This document shows, in pieces, positions 20,301 through 29,435 of a DNA stretch of 64,000 nucleotides. The notes beneath the pieces were generated by a model, which saw only the letters and a list, made by a program, of their open reading frames with translations, did no database searches and was not told where the DNA came from. The translations under genes and the position numbers were made by a program. Within the stretch, counting starts at the first letter, position 1, and the number at the start of each line of letters is the position of its first letter. The DNA is from Hormiphora californensis (taxonomy: Eukaryota; Ctenophora; Tentaculata; Cydippida; Pleurobrachiidae), in assembly GCA_020137815.1 (NCBI GenBank), contig CM035362.1, positions 2,874,391 through 2,938,390 on the forward strand, given 5' to 3'.

Positions 20301-22719
20301 CACATGTCTATTTCAACTGAAATATATATGTATTTCAAATACTAATGAGGGGGATGGACATGTGATACGATTCTGGAACGCCTTATTAGCAGTGGGAGAC
20401 AATACGGGATGTGAACCATGTGATTCGGGGAAGCTTATTAGCAGTAGGAGACGATACGAGATATGGAACATGATTCGGGGAAGCCAATCAAGAGTGTTAG
20501 ACGATATGAGACACGATTCGGGGAAGGTTTCTATCGCTTTCCATCCCTATGACCCTATCCACATCGCTGTGTCTCTCTGTCTGTCTCTCTTTCTTTCGAA
20601 TGAGAAAAGACAGTTGAGCTCCGTGGAAATAGGTTTCGTCGCTTTCCTAGCAGGTAGATGTAGGCGGTAAGCGGACTCTAGTGCTAAAATCACGAAAAGC
20701 GAACTCGAGATTTCGGCCGTTAGGCCGGAAACGAGAGTTTGCTGTGCCTCTATACTCGTTTAGAAGTGTTAGGGCTGTTATTTGGGTTCGAGGTTAGGGT
20801 TTAGTGTAAAGGTTAGGGCTAGATATAGAGTCCTCCTTGGGTTTATATATAGAGTCCGTTAGCACTAGTGACTAGAGTCCGCCTACCAGATGTAGGCACC
20901 TAGCCTCTCGGTCGTTTCTTGCAGATTGTCGGTTTAGCTAGAGAAACCGGATTGGAAGGAGGTGGCGGCATTGAAGGACTAATGGTCAGGGAGGTCAAGA
21001 AGATATCATCCATTCAATTCGCATGGCTAAACCGTGTCTTTTCTCATATCATTCGGTAAAAAGTTATGGGTATCTCTCTTTCTCCATGTTTCTCTTTCTC
21101 CCTTCGAGAAAGTGAGAGAGAAAGAGGGAGATAGAGAAAGAAAGAGAGACACAGAGATGTGGATAGGGTCATAGAGATGGAAAGCGATAGAAACCTTCCC
21201 CAAATCGTGTCTCATATCGTCTAACACTCTTGATTGGCTTCCTCGAATCATGTTCCATATCTCGTATCGTCTCCTACTGCTAATAAGCTTCCCCGAATCA
21301 CATGGTTCATATCCCGTATTGTCTCCCACTGCTAATAAGGCGTTCCAGAATCGTATCACATGTCCATCCCCCTCATTAGCATTTGAAATACATATATATT
21401 TCAGTTGAAATAGACATGTGTATTTGAAATACATATGTATTTGAAATACATATATATTTCGGTGTCGAGATTCTTCCGACCTGCCAATTACTACCCAATT
21501 ACCAATTAATTACCAACTAATTACCCCTAATTACTACCTAATTACCACCTAATTACTACCTAATTACCACATAATTAACAACTAATTACTTCCTAATTAC
21601 CTCCTAATTAACAACTAATTACCTCCAGATCATCCTCATCAACAGTATCATCGATCATTGAGTAATCCTCGGTTAGGGCAACACTGGAAACACTGGCAGC
21701 AACACTGGTAGACCTCTCCACTGCAGCAACATCATTGTCAGGTGTCATCATCACTTCATCTTCTTCAACCACTCTGTTTTCCTGTGGTGAAAAGGTGAGT
21801 TTCTGAGGTGCTGTTCAATTTTCAAAGTTTGAATTATGATATACTCTAAAAACGAGCATCGTAAAAAATATCTTCTAACCAGTAAACCGTTTTCTCTAAC
21901 ATGTTTTCCCACCACAGAACGTTGTGTGATATTATGTACTCTCCGGCCTACCTTGGGCTGTTTAGCCGCAACCAGAAGATGTTTCTTGGACTTGGTGTGA
22001 GTTGAGAACGCGTTATCAGAGTTGAACTTCTTCCTGGACAATTATAGGGATTGTAGATGGAAAAACTTTAATTGGACGATGTTTGGAAAACTTGAAATGA
22101 TGCGATTTAGAATAATTGCTTTGGGGATATACCACCTCTCCTAAAACATTATATTATGGCGAACCACTTTTATACTAGACGCATACAACGTAAAATTATT
22201 TATTGGGAATGTAAAATGTAAGAGTACAATTTCGCAATTACACATTTGGGTGGCAAGTTCCATTTTCAAAAAACAGTGTTGTTGGCTTTCAAACCTGCAG
22301 ATCTGACAGTAGAAGTTGTGTGCTTTTTCAGCATCTGATTCCTTCTGTTTCTGCTCAATTACTTTTGTCTTGAATTCTTCAGGGTTAACTGGTGGAAGGG
22401 AGACCACCTGAAGGTCGCAAAGTTATTGTCATGTTCTGGGACCCAGCCTCGACCCTCTCCCATCAGTGTTCCAGTGTGTGGTGAGAAAGGGTCGGGCAAG
22501 ATTTAAGTTTAAAAAGCAAGTTGTATACAGTAAAATATTATAACCAACATACTACATGTATTATTTAAGAATGTTACAAACTAAATTTTCTAAAAAACTA
22601 ACCTTCCTCTTCAGGTTATACCAGTGCCAGTCGGATTTGTGATGTTGCCTTTGAAGGGAGCTATCCTTGAAACTTACACAGCATGTTAAACATGTGTAGC
22701 TCTCACTCGCGGCTGACAT
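11383..22719 (-). CDS. ZNF622: ZNF622/Rei1-type 60S ribosome-maturation zinc-finger protein
   Basis: Nine exons join in frame to 381 residues: 22,603-22,719; 22,295-22,407; 21,952-22,033; 21,623-21,781; 15,611-15,755; 13,043-13,165; 12,816-12,928; 12,507-12,643; 11,383-11,539. Visible family features are the N-terminal C2H2 finger (YTCLTCCVSF), a second finger (CQICRKKF), an acidic linker, the central pair CLFCCHWSSN with HSFYIPDPEYLSDIEG and CLKCGESGREF, then FYD/SSYPDYE, LVLPTGARVGHRS and the C-terminal YRAIGW...FRPQV. Family knowledge: Rei1/ZNF622 acts in the cytoplasm in the last steps of 60S subunit maturation and release of export factors. The human protein is longer (477 aa). Introns 4 and 5 are large (5.9 and 2.4 kb) and hold two plus-strand lectin-like genes. 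A partial second copy lies at 1.5-7.8 kb. Confidence 0.93.
11543..11980. repeat. 33-bp minisatellite (~13 copies) next to the ZNF622 exon 9 acceptor
   Basis: The unit is about AATTGTTAGGGATAGTAA plus TTGTAAAATAGTATC. It starts within 4 bp of the 3' splice site of exon 9 (11,539). On the gene strand each unit carries a GATACTATTTTACA string that resembles the GATACTAATTTACAG of the real acceptor. The period divides by 3, which produces a spurious plus-strand open frame. The other palindrome arm has only about two units. Confidence 0.9.
12022..12328. repeat. long hairpin element in ZNF622 intron 8
   Basis: Two palindromes: a short one (CTATAATGGGTGGACA / TGTCCACCCATTATAG, 12,029-12,060) and a long one (12,062-12,190 pairing with 12,190-12,325) with ends CTTGGAGCTTC and GAAGCTCCAAG. 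It is non-coding and probably a foldback MITE. Confidence 0.7.
13250..13566. mobile_element. MITE with nested inverted repeats
   Basis: The outer ends AGCGGGGCCGGGGATTGTT and CAAACAATCCCCGCT are inverted, with an inner pair around GATCTGTTGCAG / CTGCAACAGATC. It lies in ZNF622 intron 5, upstream of the lectin-like gene. A fragment of the inner part repeats at 13,600-13,640. A corrupted copy is present in the left arm near 1.2-1.44 kb. Confidence 0.6.
13888..15127 (+). CDS. secreted galactose-binding (discoidin-like) protein, 5' four exons
   Basis: Exons 13,888-14,120, 14,329-14,417, 14,709-14,849 and 15,020-15,127 join in frame (donors GTGTAAGT, GTAAGT, GTAGGT, GTAAAG). The first about 23 residues are a signal peptide (ISLPVVTILILLARTA). 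Then come IQFSGTSDATGG, AIDGNLVTYF and, at the end, WTGPSGTQNVMVIAEVYV. This order (A-x-DGN-x-VTxF near the start, a closing hydrophobic EVYV strand) matches F5/8-type C / fucolectin-like jelly-roll domains and the related gene at 17.1 kb. A Ser/Gly linker (SSSGGGGSSS) ends exon 2. The end of the gene is not resolved; the next 480 bp include a Thr/Pro-rich frame (15,279-15,527) of doubtful status. The gene lies inside a ZNF622 intron on the opposite strand. Confidence 0.6.
14160..14250. mobile_element. short pogo/Tigger-like MITE
   Basis: GTCGGACCCCGATTTAACGG opens and GGGGTCCGACTG closes a 91-bp element in intron 1 of the lectin-like gene. It is the same family as 5,720-6,569. Confidence 0.7.
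14452..14560 (+). mobile_element. hAT-type MITE, copy 1
   Basis: A 109-bp element with ends CAGGAACCGACCGAA / TTCGGTCGGTTACTG, flanked by the 8-bp duplication GTAGCCAG. The core holds AACCAATCA, GGTCACGTGAC and AGCCAATCAGGG (two CCAAT boxes around a CACGTG box). Eight-base duplications and CAG ends are typical of hAT elements. Confidence 0.88.
15760..17040. repeat. (AG)n-rich and short tandem repeats, no gene seen
   Basis: Impure GAGA tracts at 15,770-16,060 and 16,755-17,038, short TAATTACTAAC units (16,150-16,210), and a decayed pogo/Tigger-like MITE at 16,213-16,400 with a 19-bp internal repeat (AATGCTTGGGGGAAAAGG). The region lies in ZNF622 intron 4. Confidence 0.6.
17150..19448 (+). CDS. 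secreted protein with two discoidin-like domains, first domain split by a transposon
   Basis: ATG at 17,150 opens a signal peptide (LTLLSLVLVTGLLVPSEG), followed by IQFKSGKFSSTL. Coding resumes after a TTAA-flanked element at 18,654 (NNAKKAFDGSLKTIAHS). Domain 1 ends near 19,010. Domain 2 (LEFKSGEMSS...AFDGNFVTLAHT...VIGLTVWPTHL...GAKIYVRHEGEERYCGAV...VYEVKAYG) runs 19,021-19,430, before a GTAAGT donor at 19,449. Removing the element with one TTAA restores a perfect frame. An alternative is that the element is spliced out (donor GTAAAA near 17,312, acceptor TCAG near 18,645, also in frame). The two domains are almost identical between HEGEERYCG and EVVFRQQK. The fold call rests on the AFDG, W and closing-strand pattern. 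The 3' end is not resolved. Confidence 0.65.
17275..18653. mobile_element. TTAA-flanked 1.38-kb non-autonomous element inside an exon
   Basis: It is flanked by TTAA on both sides (17,271-17,274 and 18,654-18,657). The ends are AGGGATACTGACATATTC and its inverse, extending into inverted repeats of about 270 bp (17,275-17,545 and 18,385-18,653). The centre has three copies of a ~150-bp unit starting CTAATTTTGATACG (17,882, 18,034, 18,184). TTAA duplications are typical of the piggyBac superfamily. No transposase is present. Confidence 0.8.
20236..21485. mobile_element. Mutator-like long-TIR element
   Basis: Inverted arms of about 380 bp (GGCAGGTCGGAAGAATCTCG at the left, its inverse at the right) are flanked by a 10-bp direct repeat AATTACTACC (20,226-20,235 and 21,486-21,495). 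The flanks are themselves repetitive, so the duplication is likely but not certain. Open frames in the arms are mirror images of each other and not genes. Long TIRs with 9-11 bp duplications fit MULEs. Confidence 0.7.
20666..20887. mobile_element. nested element inside the Mutator-like element
   Basis: A 222-bp insertion with ends GGTAAGCGGACTCTAGTG / CTAGAGTCCGCCTACC, flanked by a clean 10-bp duplication AGATGTAGGC (20,656-20,665 and 20,888-20,897). The duplication length again suggests a Mutator-type transposase. Confidence 0.75.
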
Positions 22720-23194
22720 GACGCTAACTAGAAGGGATCAGGGGTTGAGTTTTGTTGACGAGGGGGATTTAGTGGAATTGGCTGACAGACTTACAATGCT
22801 CTGACCGCTGTTCTAGTTGTCATGTTCAAACCCTTCTTTACATTTTCAGAGCGCATGGAAAGAAGGTCGAGCAAGGCCATGTTCTCGCACGATTTGAGAA
22901 CAGGGCCAGTGCAATGCTCTGACAGGTTATTGGTAGTAGGGGTAATATTATGTCATTATTAAGTTGGGTAATAAAACAGCGATATCCCGAATAAATATTT
23001 CAATTCAAAAACACACGAAAAACAACAGAATAAACCACACCCCGACTACATGTATTGAATTGTGATCTAAACACATGTGATGTACAATCTTTGAGTAGTA
23101 GACAACAACACGTGACTACTAAAAGTGAGTTTGTTACTTTTACTAAAGAGAGAGCAAAAGAAAGATTGTTATAATAACTAATGCGAGAGCTGTT

Positions 23195-24709
23195 TTACCA
23201 GAACTTGGTTGAAATATTGTTTCTTAGCATCAGCACCATCACCCCCGTAACACCAGCACAATAACACCCCAACACAACCATTCCACCCGCCATTCCAACC
23301 TCCCCAGTTTTTAAAGTTAGATTAACTAACCCGGTCAACACATTGCCTATCAGGAAAAAGAAGAGTTGGTTTTTGTTAATCGCTGTCAGGATACAAGCAC
23401 ATTCCTTTATGTTGTAGTCCTTTATGTCACGGTCCTTCATGTCGCATTTCTCTCTATTCTCCTCACTAGTGGTTGCATTATTCACACAGCTCCGTCTCGG
23501 ACATCCCTCACAGCCGCACGCAGGTGACGAGTTTGGCAGGCTCGCAGCAATTAGATCAGCTACCAGCGCTAAAGATAACAAGAAAGTGTTGTGGGCAAGT
23601 TGCCAAGTTATATACCCCAGATTGGCCATCATCCTACTAGACTGCTCCCACTGGGTGTGGGTCAACCAGGCCGAGAAGGAGAAGGCAGTTGTGGTGAGAG
23701 TTAGGGCGTGGAGGGTGGTAAGCTGGCACTTCCATGTTCCGGTCATCTCGGGTCGGAAGAGGTACCGTCCTAACTGGACCCCAACCAGGTAAAGAGAACA
23801 AAACCCAATGGATGAGAATATTCCAGGCCGGTTGGAGTTGAGGAAGGAGCCATTGTGGAGACCAGACCCATCATCCCCGGTTAAAATCCAGTCTTTCAGG
23901 GAAAAGACAGAGAGGCCAAACTGATAAACAATCCCAAGTATGATCCCTAAAATCCCTGAAAATCGAGGGAATGGAAATACACAAAACACAGTCGTTACCA
24001 GGATTTTCACCGCGGCCAAAGTAAAAAAGAAGTTCCAGTGTTTTCCATATTCATCTTCTGAGACGGCATAGTTGGTTATCCAGGTCACAAACAACCTCGC
24101 CAAACCAAGGAGAAGGAGCACAGAGCTTGAGACAACAGTGGTTCTAATTCGTTTCATGAAAGACAGCCCCTTTTCTTTGTGTCTAGCCTCCGCCGAGACA
24201 AGAGCATGAGAAAAGACAAATGATCCAACGCCAGAGTCCATGATTGAAAACCCCCGGGTGTAGCGTTTGTGGAACCCAAATGGAAAAAGGGCGGGAAAAT
24301 CTACCGCTAGGATGACTATTACAGTACACAAGTTAACAAGAGCTCGATAAGAGTTGATATAAGATAGACCAAAACTTTCCAGGGGATATGGAATGGAGGT
24401 CGATTGGGGAAGGTTGAGTTTTCGAGCTGAGCACAGGATTATAAGTAGCAGGGAAACAATGTAGACTGGGATTTGAGTTGCGAAAACTGTGAATGACATT
24501 AGAATGGGCATCACGACGACGGTAAAGTCGAATAGAAACTGTTCCCATATCTGAAGCCTATTAAACCTTGTCCGAAGAAATGACCGTAAAATAAGACAAA
24601 TGGGGCCGATGGAAAGTGTTGCTGCAATTTCCACCATAGAATCTTGTGAGGAAATCCATTGAGGGCTTTCTCTGAACACCTTTTCGAGATAATCTCGCGG
24701 GGAGGACAT
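23195..24709 (-). CDS. PIGW: PIG-W / GWT1 GPI-inositol acyltransferase
   Basis: A single-exon gene of 504 residues, the same length as the human protein. Many hydrophobic segments along the whole chain indicate a polytopic ER membrane protein. Family-specific stretches include the region after the third segment, FHKRYTRGFSIMDSG, followed by VGSFVFSHALVSAEAR, and near the C-terminus the NATTSEEN loop and QLFFFLIGNVLTGLVNL. Family knowledge: PIG-W acylates the inositol of GlcN-PI in the ER lumen, an early step in GPI-anchor synthesis. It starts at the ATG at 24,707-24,709 (MSSPRDYLEKVF). ZNF622 follows 475 bp downstream on the same strand. The lack of introns is unusual beside its intron-rich neighbours, but vertebrate PIGW coding sequence is also in one exon. 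Confidence 0.95.
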   Translation of the reverse strand: MSSPRDYLEKVFRESPQWISSQDSMVEIAATLSIGPICLILRSFLRTRFNRLQIWEQFLFDFTVVVMPILMSFTVFATQIPVYIVSLLLIILCSARKLNLPQSTSIPYPLESFGLSYINSYRALVNLCTVIVILAVDFPALFPFGFHKRYTRGFSIMDSGVGSFVFSHALVSAEARHKEKGLSFMKRIRTTVVSSSVLLLLGLARLFVTWITNYAVSEDEYGKHWNFFFTLAAVKILVTTVFCVFPFPRFSGILGIILGIVYQFGLSVFSLKDWILTGDDGSGLHNGSFLNSNRPGIFSSIGFCSLYLVGVQLGRYLFRPEMTGTWKCQLTTLHALTLTTTAFSFSAWLTHTQWEQSSRMMANLGYITWQLAHNTFLLSLALVADLIAASLPNSSPACGCEGCPRRSCVNNATTSEENREKCDMKDRDIKDYNIKECACILTAINKNQLFFFLIGNVLTGLVNLTLKTGEVGMAGGMVVLGCYCAGVTGVMVLMLRNNISTKFW

Positions 24710-25623
24710 TTCTGAAAAGGGCTTGCGGTTAATTCAGGAAATTGAAATTGTGCAAAACATTGAAATCGCAAAATGAACTGAAAACCCAGGGACCGAGCTG
24801 GGCCTCTGTGTCCGGGATGTGGGGTCTGGGGCCAGGGGCGGTAGCCAGGGTCATGGAGAGTGGGGGAACGTGGGAAAGCAGCCCCGGCGGGGTGAAGGGG
24901 ACGCCAGGGGCGAAGAAAGCCTGAGTCCAGTGGGTCCAGGGCCCACTTTTTGGACGAGAGAGGAGAATTTAATAGAAAAACTAGCCGTAAAACGGAAAAA
25001 TTCAACAAAAAAAAGTTAAAAATGAGCTGCACCTGGAGGACGAAATTTGCTAAAAAATGCTGCACGCGGCGCGGTTTTGATTTGCGCGTGAGAGGAAATC
25101 GAACAGGAACGTACGTGCATCAATCCTGCGCGCGTCCTCTGCAGCCATTCCACAAGAATTGCTCCGCGCGTGACGCAAAACACTGTCTGTCAAGTGTGAC
25201 ATGAGAGATTGCCACTACGAGCAATGTCACATTCACGGTACATGCTCATTGTGCATGATACTAAATACATATTACATACAACACTTGGGACATTCGACCC
25301 TCCCATTTCCGTTCCAAGATCAAACTGAAACTCGGCCTTTTAATTGAAGGAAGAAGGTTTATAATTCGTTTACAAGATGTGAGATAAGATTTGCATAAAA
25401 TTTGGCAGTCAAACGAAATAAAGCCGACCCCTTGGCACGCTCCGCAACTATAATTGTGATCTGATCCCTTGAGCCACTTGAATACACTACTACACAGAAA
25501 TACACTCAGCTTCCACACTACTAATATAAGCAAAAACAGCCCTCCATTGATACATTTCCTGGCACCCACAAATACAATGCTCATCAGGTTTCTCGACCCG
25601 GAACTCAGCAGTCTATTATTAAC
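24710..25623. other. intergenic region between CWC15 and PIGW
   Basis: About 0.9 kb without a convincing gene. A CpG-rich patch with several GCGCG steps (about 25,060-25,165) could be the PIGW promoter. The minus-strand frame at 25,261-25,584 lies just beyond the CWC15 stop and has no recognisable domain. Confidence 0.4.
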
Positions 25624-27246
25624 TCATTTGATGTATTTTGTAAGGAATTTCTTGTGGAACTCAGATCGAATTGTGTCGTTGATGAACCGGTCTGCTTTGT
25701 CATCGTCAACTCCTTTGGCACAATTCTTGAACACAACATCGTCATCCCACCTACGAGAAAGATTTTAATAAAACCTTCTAATTCCTTTAGGGAGTCCGGT
25801 AAATCGAGGGCTCTTGATTTGGAAATACTGAGCTGATAAAGAAATTCACTTTTTCGACATGCCTACCTCCTTTTGACGCTAAAATCTCCAGGAGCGGCAG
25901 CTGAAGTAGAGGGATTGCCGGGTGCGGCGGAGTTGGCAGGGTTATTCAGTAGCGGGTTACCACTGAGAATCGTCTCCTTTCTGATCCGTTCTTCCTCCGC
26001 TGCTCGTTCTACCTCCTAAGATTAGTATACAATAGTCATGTACGTACATACATTGTACGGTTAGATTTACCGGGATTCTTAGGGGAACGGATTATGCCTG
26101 GTAAAACATGGTTCTAGTTAATCGAGGGGGGGTAAGTCATGGTCCGACTGTGTTATTCTAGGGTGTACTGCAGGATTTAACTTGTGCGAGTTCCAAACCT
26201 TTTTCTGGTGTTCGATGGCCCGTTCCTTTTTAATCTTGGCAAGTTCAGCAAGGAGGGTTTTAGTGTCGTCCTCATCATCACTACTCTCATCTAGAGGGGT
26301 GTTATAATGGGTGAGGTGGGGTGAAGTGCGTGAGGTGAGGTTAGAAACGGGGGTGAGGAGGGGTGTTATAATGTGTGGGGTGGGGTAGATTGGGGACAGG
26401 GGCAGTAAGATAAGGGAGTTAGGTTAGAGGAGAATCAGAGGAGGGTGGGGGTAGAACAACAAACCTGAGGACGAATCAAATGGTTCATCTTGGTCCAATG
26501 TCTCTTTTGATATCTCAGGGAGTGCTTTTCGTCTTGTGTCACCGCCAGTTCGGTGTCTCTTACTGTTCCGTTCCTTGTCAATGAGGTCCCGCTTCAGATC
26601 CCTTCCGGCTACCTCCTCTCGGGTCTCCTGTCCGAGTTGCCTGGAATGAATTGTTCATAAACACACACAATCGATCAATTGTATTGTTCATTCGTTTAGT
26701 TTAACTACACAAGGCCTGGAATTTCTCGCTCAGTCTCTTTTTTTTCTGTGCAGGAAAACAGTAATTCACCGTCTATAAATTGAAACACTTTAAGTTGTTG
26801 CAAACATATGTTTCATGATGTCAATGACACAAATCATCAGTGCTCAAATTAATTTGTTTAAAGTAGTGTTGAAAAGTTTGAACACTACTTTAAACAAATT
26901 AATTTGAGCACTGATGATTGGTGTCATTGACATCATGAAACATATGTTTGCAACAACTTAAAGTGTTTCAATTTATATTCAGCTCCCTCTACACCCGGTC
27001 GAGCACTCTCGTGGCCGTCGCCGCCCCATTTTGTAATTCACCGTCTAGCTGACAAAACCAGAACAATTCCAAAAGTGTTCAATGTGTACCTGTATGCCCG
27101 TTCAATGTAATGTACCTGTATTTTAGTTTGGTGTGGCCTGGTAAATCACGGGATGAATACTGTTTGCTAAGGGCTGACAAGTCCCCCTCACCTCGACCCG
27201 TTCCACCACGGGCCGGTTCAAATGTGGGACGGGCTGCTGTTGTCAT
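25624..27246 (-). CDS. CWC15: CWC15 spliceosome-associated protein
   Basis: Five exons join to 224 residues (human 229): 27,116-27,246; 26,465-26,640; 26,199-26,290; 25,867-26,015; 25,624-25,750. The N-terminus [15 protein letters not shown], then [20 protein letters not shown], the acidic [34 protein letters not shown] and the C-terminus [16 protein letters not shown]...FLTKYIK are all diagnostic. Family knowledge: CWC15 is a core member of the Prp19/CDC5L (NTC) complex of the active spliceosome. All phases agree. The start is the internal ATG at 27,246, because conservation begins there. Intron 1 carries a long hairpin insertion at 26,761-27,047. Confidence 0.96.
26761..27047. mobile_element. 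long hairpin insertion with 15-bp target duplication
   Basis: Direct repeats GTAATTCACCGTCTA lie at 26,761-26,775 and 27,033-27,047. Between them is an almost perfect inverted repeat (about 26,770-26,873 and 26,880-26,985, loop of about 6 bases), then about 47 bases of GC-rich sequence. A 15-bp duplication is longer than for most DNA transposons and more typical of target-primed reverse transcription. It lies in CWC15 intron 1. Confidence 0.65.
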
Positions 27247-27423
27247 GGTTACTACTATCAAGGGAGTGAGAGACAGATAATTAGGAAGGTAATTGTGTGA
27301 ACGGGATCGGAGTTGGCAGTATCATGGGAGAGAAGATAGTGGTGATGGGAGTTTGGGGAAATTAACATTGCGAGAGATAGTTTGGAGTGGGAATGGAGTG
27401 AAAAGGTAAGAATGGGTTTCGAT

Positions 27424-27532
27424 CAGGAACCGACCGAAACAAGTAAACAACCAATCAGAACTCATTATTTAGGTCACGTGACTGGTTATCAGCCAATCAG
27501 GGACCAGTATTTCCTGATTCGGTCGGTTTCTG
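27424..27532 (+). mobile_element. hAT-type MITE, copy 2
   Basis: 109 bp flanked by the perfect 8-bp duplication GTTTCGAT. The CCAAT - CACGTG - CCAAT core is intact. Confidence 0.9.
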
Positions 27533-27693
27533 GTTTCGATACCAAAGGGTTGGGGGTTCCAAATCTAGGGTCGGGGAATAATTCCAGCCCAGAGTATATA
27601 GCATGAGAGTCATGAGACGGATACGGAAACAATAAAGAAACAATTTAGTTGAACCAACTTTCAGAGAATATTATATGTGCTAAATTTGGTGTT

Positions 27694-27822
27694 ACAGTCG
27701 TACCACGATTTACCGGCCGGATCTCGATTTTCCGGGATTGAATGAAATTTTACCTTTCAATACGGTGAGGTTTGACCACGGTAAATCGAGGTTTGACCAC
27801 GGTAAATCGAGGTTTGACTGCA
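27694..27822. mobile_element. pogo/Tigger-like MITE, diverged subfamily
   Basis: CAGTCGTACCACGATTTACC opens and GTAAATCGAGGTTTGACTG closes. An internal 20-bp phrase (GGTTTGACCACGGTAAATCG) is repeated. Confidence 0.6.
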
Positions 27823-27921
27823 TTATAGTCCTACACACACCACACAAATAAAAACACACCATATCAAACAACTCAGGTACTGCAGTACTGAGTAGGCGGA
27901 CTCTTTTAACCTGGTCCACCC

Positions 27922-28030
27922 CAGGAACCGACCGAAACAAGTGAACAACCAATCAGAACTCGTTATTTAGATCACGTGACTGGTTATCAGCCAATCAGGG
28001 ACCAGTATTTCCTGATTCGGTCGGTTCCTG
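27922..28030 (+). mobile_element. hAT-type MITE, copy 3
   Basis: 109 bp with the perfect 8-bp duplication GTCCACCC on both sides. The terminal repeats CAGGAACCGACCGAA / TTCGGTCGGTTCCTG are intact. Confidence 0.9.
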
Positions 28031-28120
28031 GTCCACCCTAAGGAGGCACTTTAAATTGGTAGAGCAGCAGTACTTAGCATGCAGTGCCTGTGAAAACAAA
28101 ACGAGAACACATTCAATAAA

Positions 28121-28192
28121 CAGTCGGACCCCAATTTACCGGGATGCTCGAGGGACGAAAGGGTCTTGCCCGGTAAATAGGGGGTCGGACTG
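28121..28192. mobile_element. short pogo/Tigger-like MITE
   Basis: CAGTCGGACCCCAATTTACC and GGTCGGACTG ends, 72 bp. It lies between two hAT MITE copies. Confidence 0.65.
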
Positions 28193-28238
28193 TATCCTAT
28201 GTCATTGCACTCTGCAGTGGGTAAATTATGTTATGAAT

Positions 28239-28350
28239 CAGGAACCAACCGAAACAAGTAAACAACCAATCAGACCTTGTTATTTAGGTCACGTGACTGG
28301 TTATCAGCCAATCAGGGACCAGTATTATTTCCTGATTCGGTCGGTTCCTG
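28239..28350 (+). mobile_element. hAT-type MITE, copy 4
   Basis: It has one mismatch in the terminal repeat and a near-perfect duplication (TTATGAAT / TTATAAAT). The core CCAAT and CACGTG boxes are kept. Confidence 0.85.
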
Positions 28351-28359
28351 TTATAAATC

Positions 28360-29435
28360 AAGAATCATATGACATTAAGGGAACACATATAAAACTCTGG
28401 GTGAGATAATTATGGTGAGAAATTTATCTTTTTGCTTGAAATAATGTGATGATAATCAATTTGAACCAACTGATGATAATAATAATATGGAAATATAATC
28501 TTGTCATTGTTTTCGAACATACGAAAACTAAAGCTACTGTATGACAACGGACAGACATAATAAATTAATGGGATTAGAAAATATAAACTCCATAAACTAT
28601 ATAATTTCTTTTAAAACTTTCAGATAACATAATCTCACGCTCACTCTCCCCTTTTCTTACTAAACTCTGTACTGTACTAACTCAATCTTTCAATCTATGG
28701 CACAAGGCACTCTTTCTCCCTCTATTTTCTCTCTCTCTCTCTCTCGCTCTTTCTCTCGTTCTAAACCACTCCCTTCTTCACACACCCACACTTATATCAC
28801 ACCTTCATCACACCTTCACACATCACACATCACACACAAGTACACTATTAAATCATTATACAACTAATCATAGCGGAGACCAACTAATGTAGTCAATTCG
28901 GTCACACATTTAGTAGGCGACACTACCGTGAACTACACACTCAATCAAGTGAACTATGCACGCATCTGAAATAATTTCAGAACAAGATCGAATGTGTGCC
29001 ATGCTAGTGTCTCCTACACATATAAAATTGATAACAATTCCAATTCTACCTCACAAACACATAAAACAATGTTACCCTAACCCTGTGTTAACAAAATATG
29101 TTAACACATGTCATGCTAACACATGTTAACACATCATGTTAACACATCATGTTAACACATGTTTAATGTTAGAAAACAACTTGACACATGTACGTGTTAG
29201 ACATTTTGTGCTTTCTGGAGCAATCAACACAGTCTCTTCACAGATCTCTAATAGTTGAGCTGCCTACGTTAACTTGTCTTTAACCCCATCTACAAGATCC
29301 GTCCCTCAGTATAAAACAACTTGTGTTAGTCTCTCTATGCTTTTTGTTTTTAACAAACATTACCATTCCTGCCCTGGGGAATGTATGATTCGAATGTCTT
29401 TCTCAGTGTGCCTGATACACACTTTTGATAGCCCG
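28360..29435. repeat. intergenic region with simple repeats
   Basis: No gene seen. It contains a (CT)n tract (28,729-28,760) and a run of ACACATGTTAAC / ACATCATGTTAAC units (29,085-29,165). It is the 3' flank of the Ras-like gene. Confidence 0.5.

Noticed and set aside
20287-21434. Two similar ~130-residue frames (MYFKYTCLFQLKYICISN...) facing each other
   Set aside because: They are the terminal inverted repeats of the Mutator-like element and are mirror copies.
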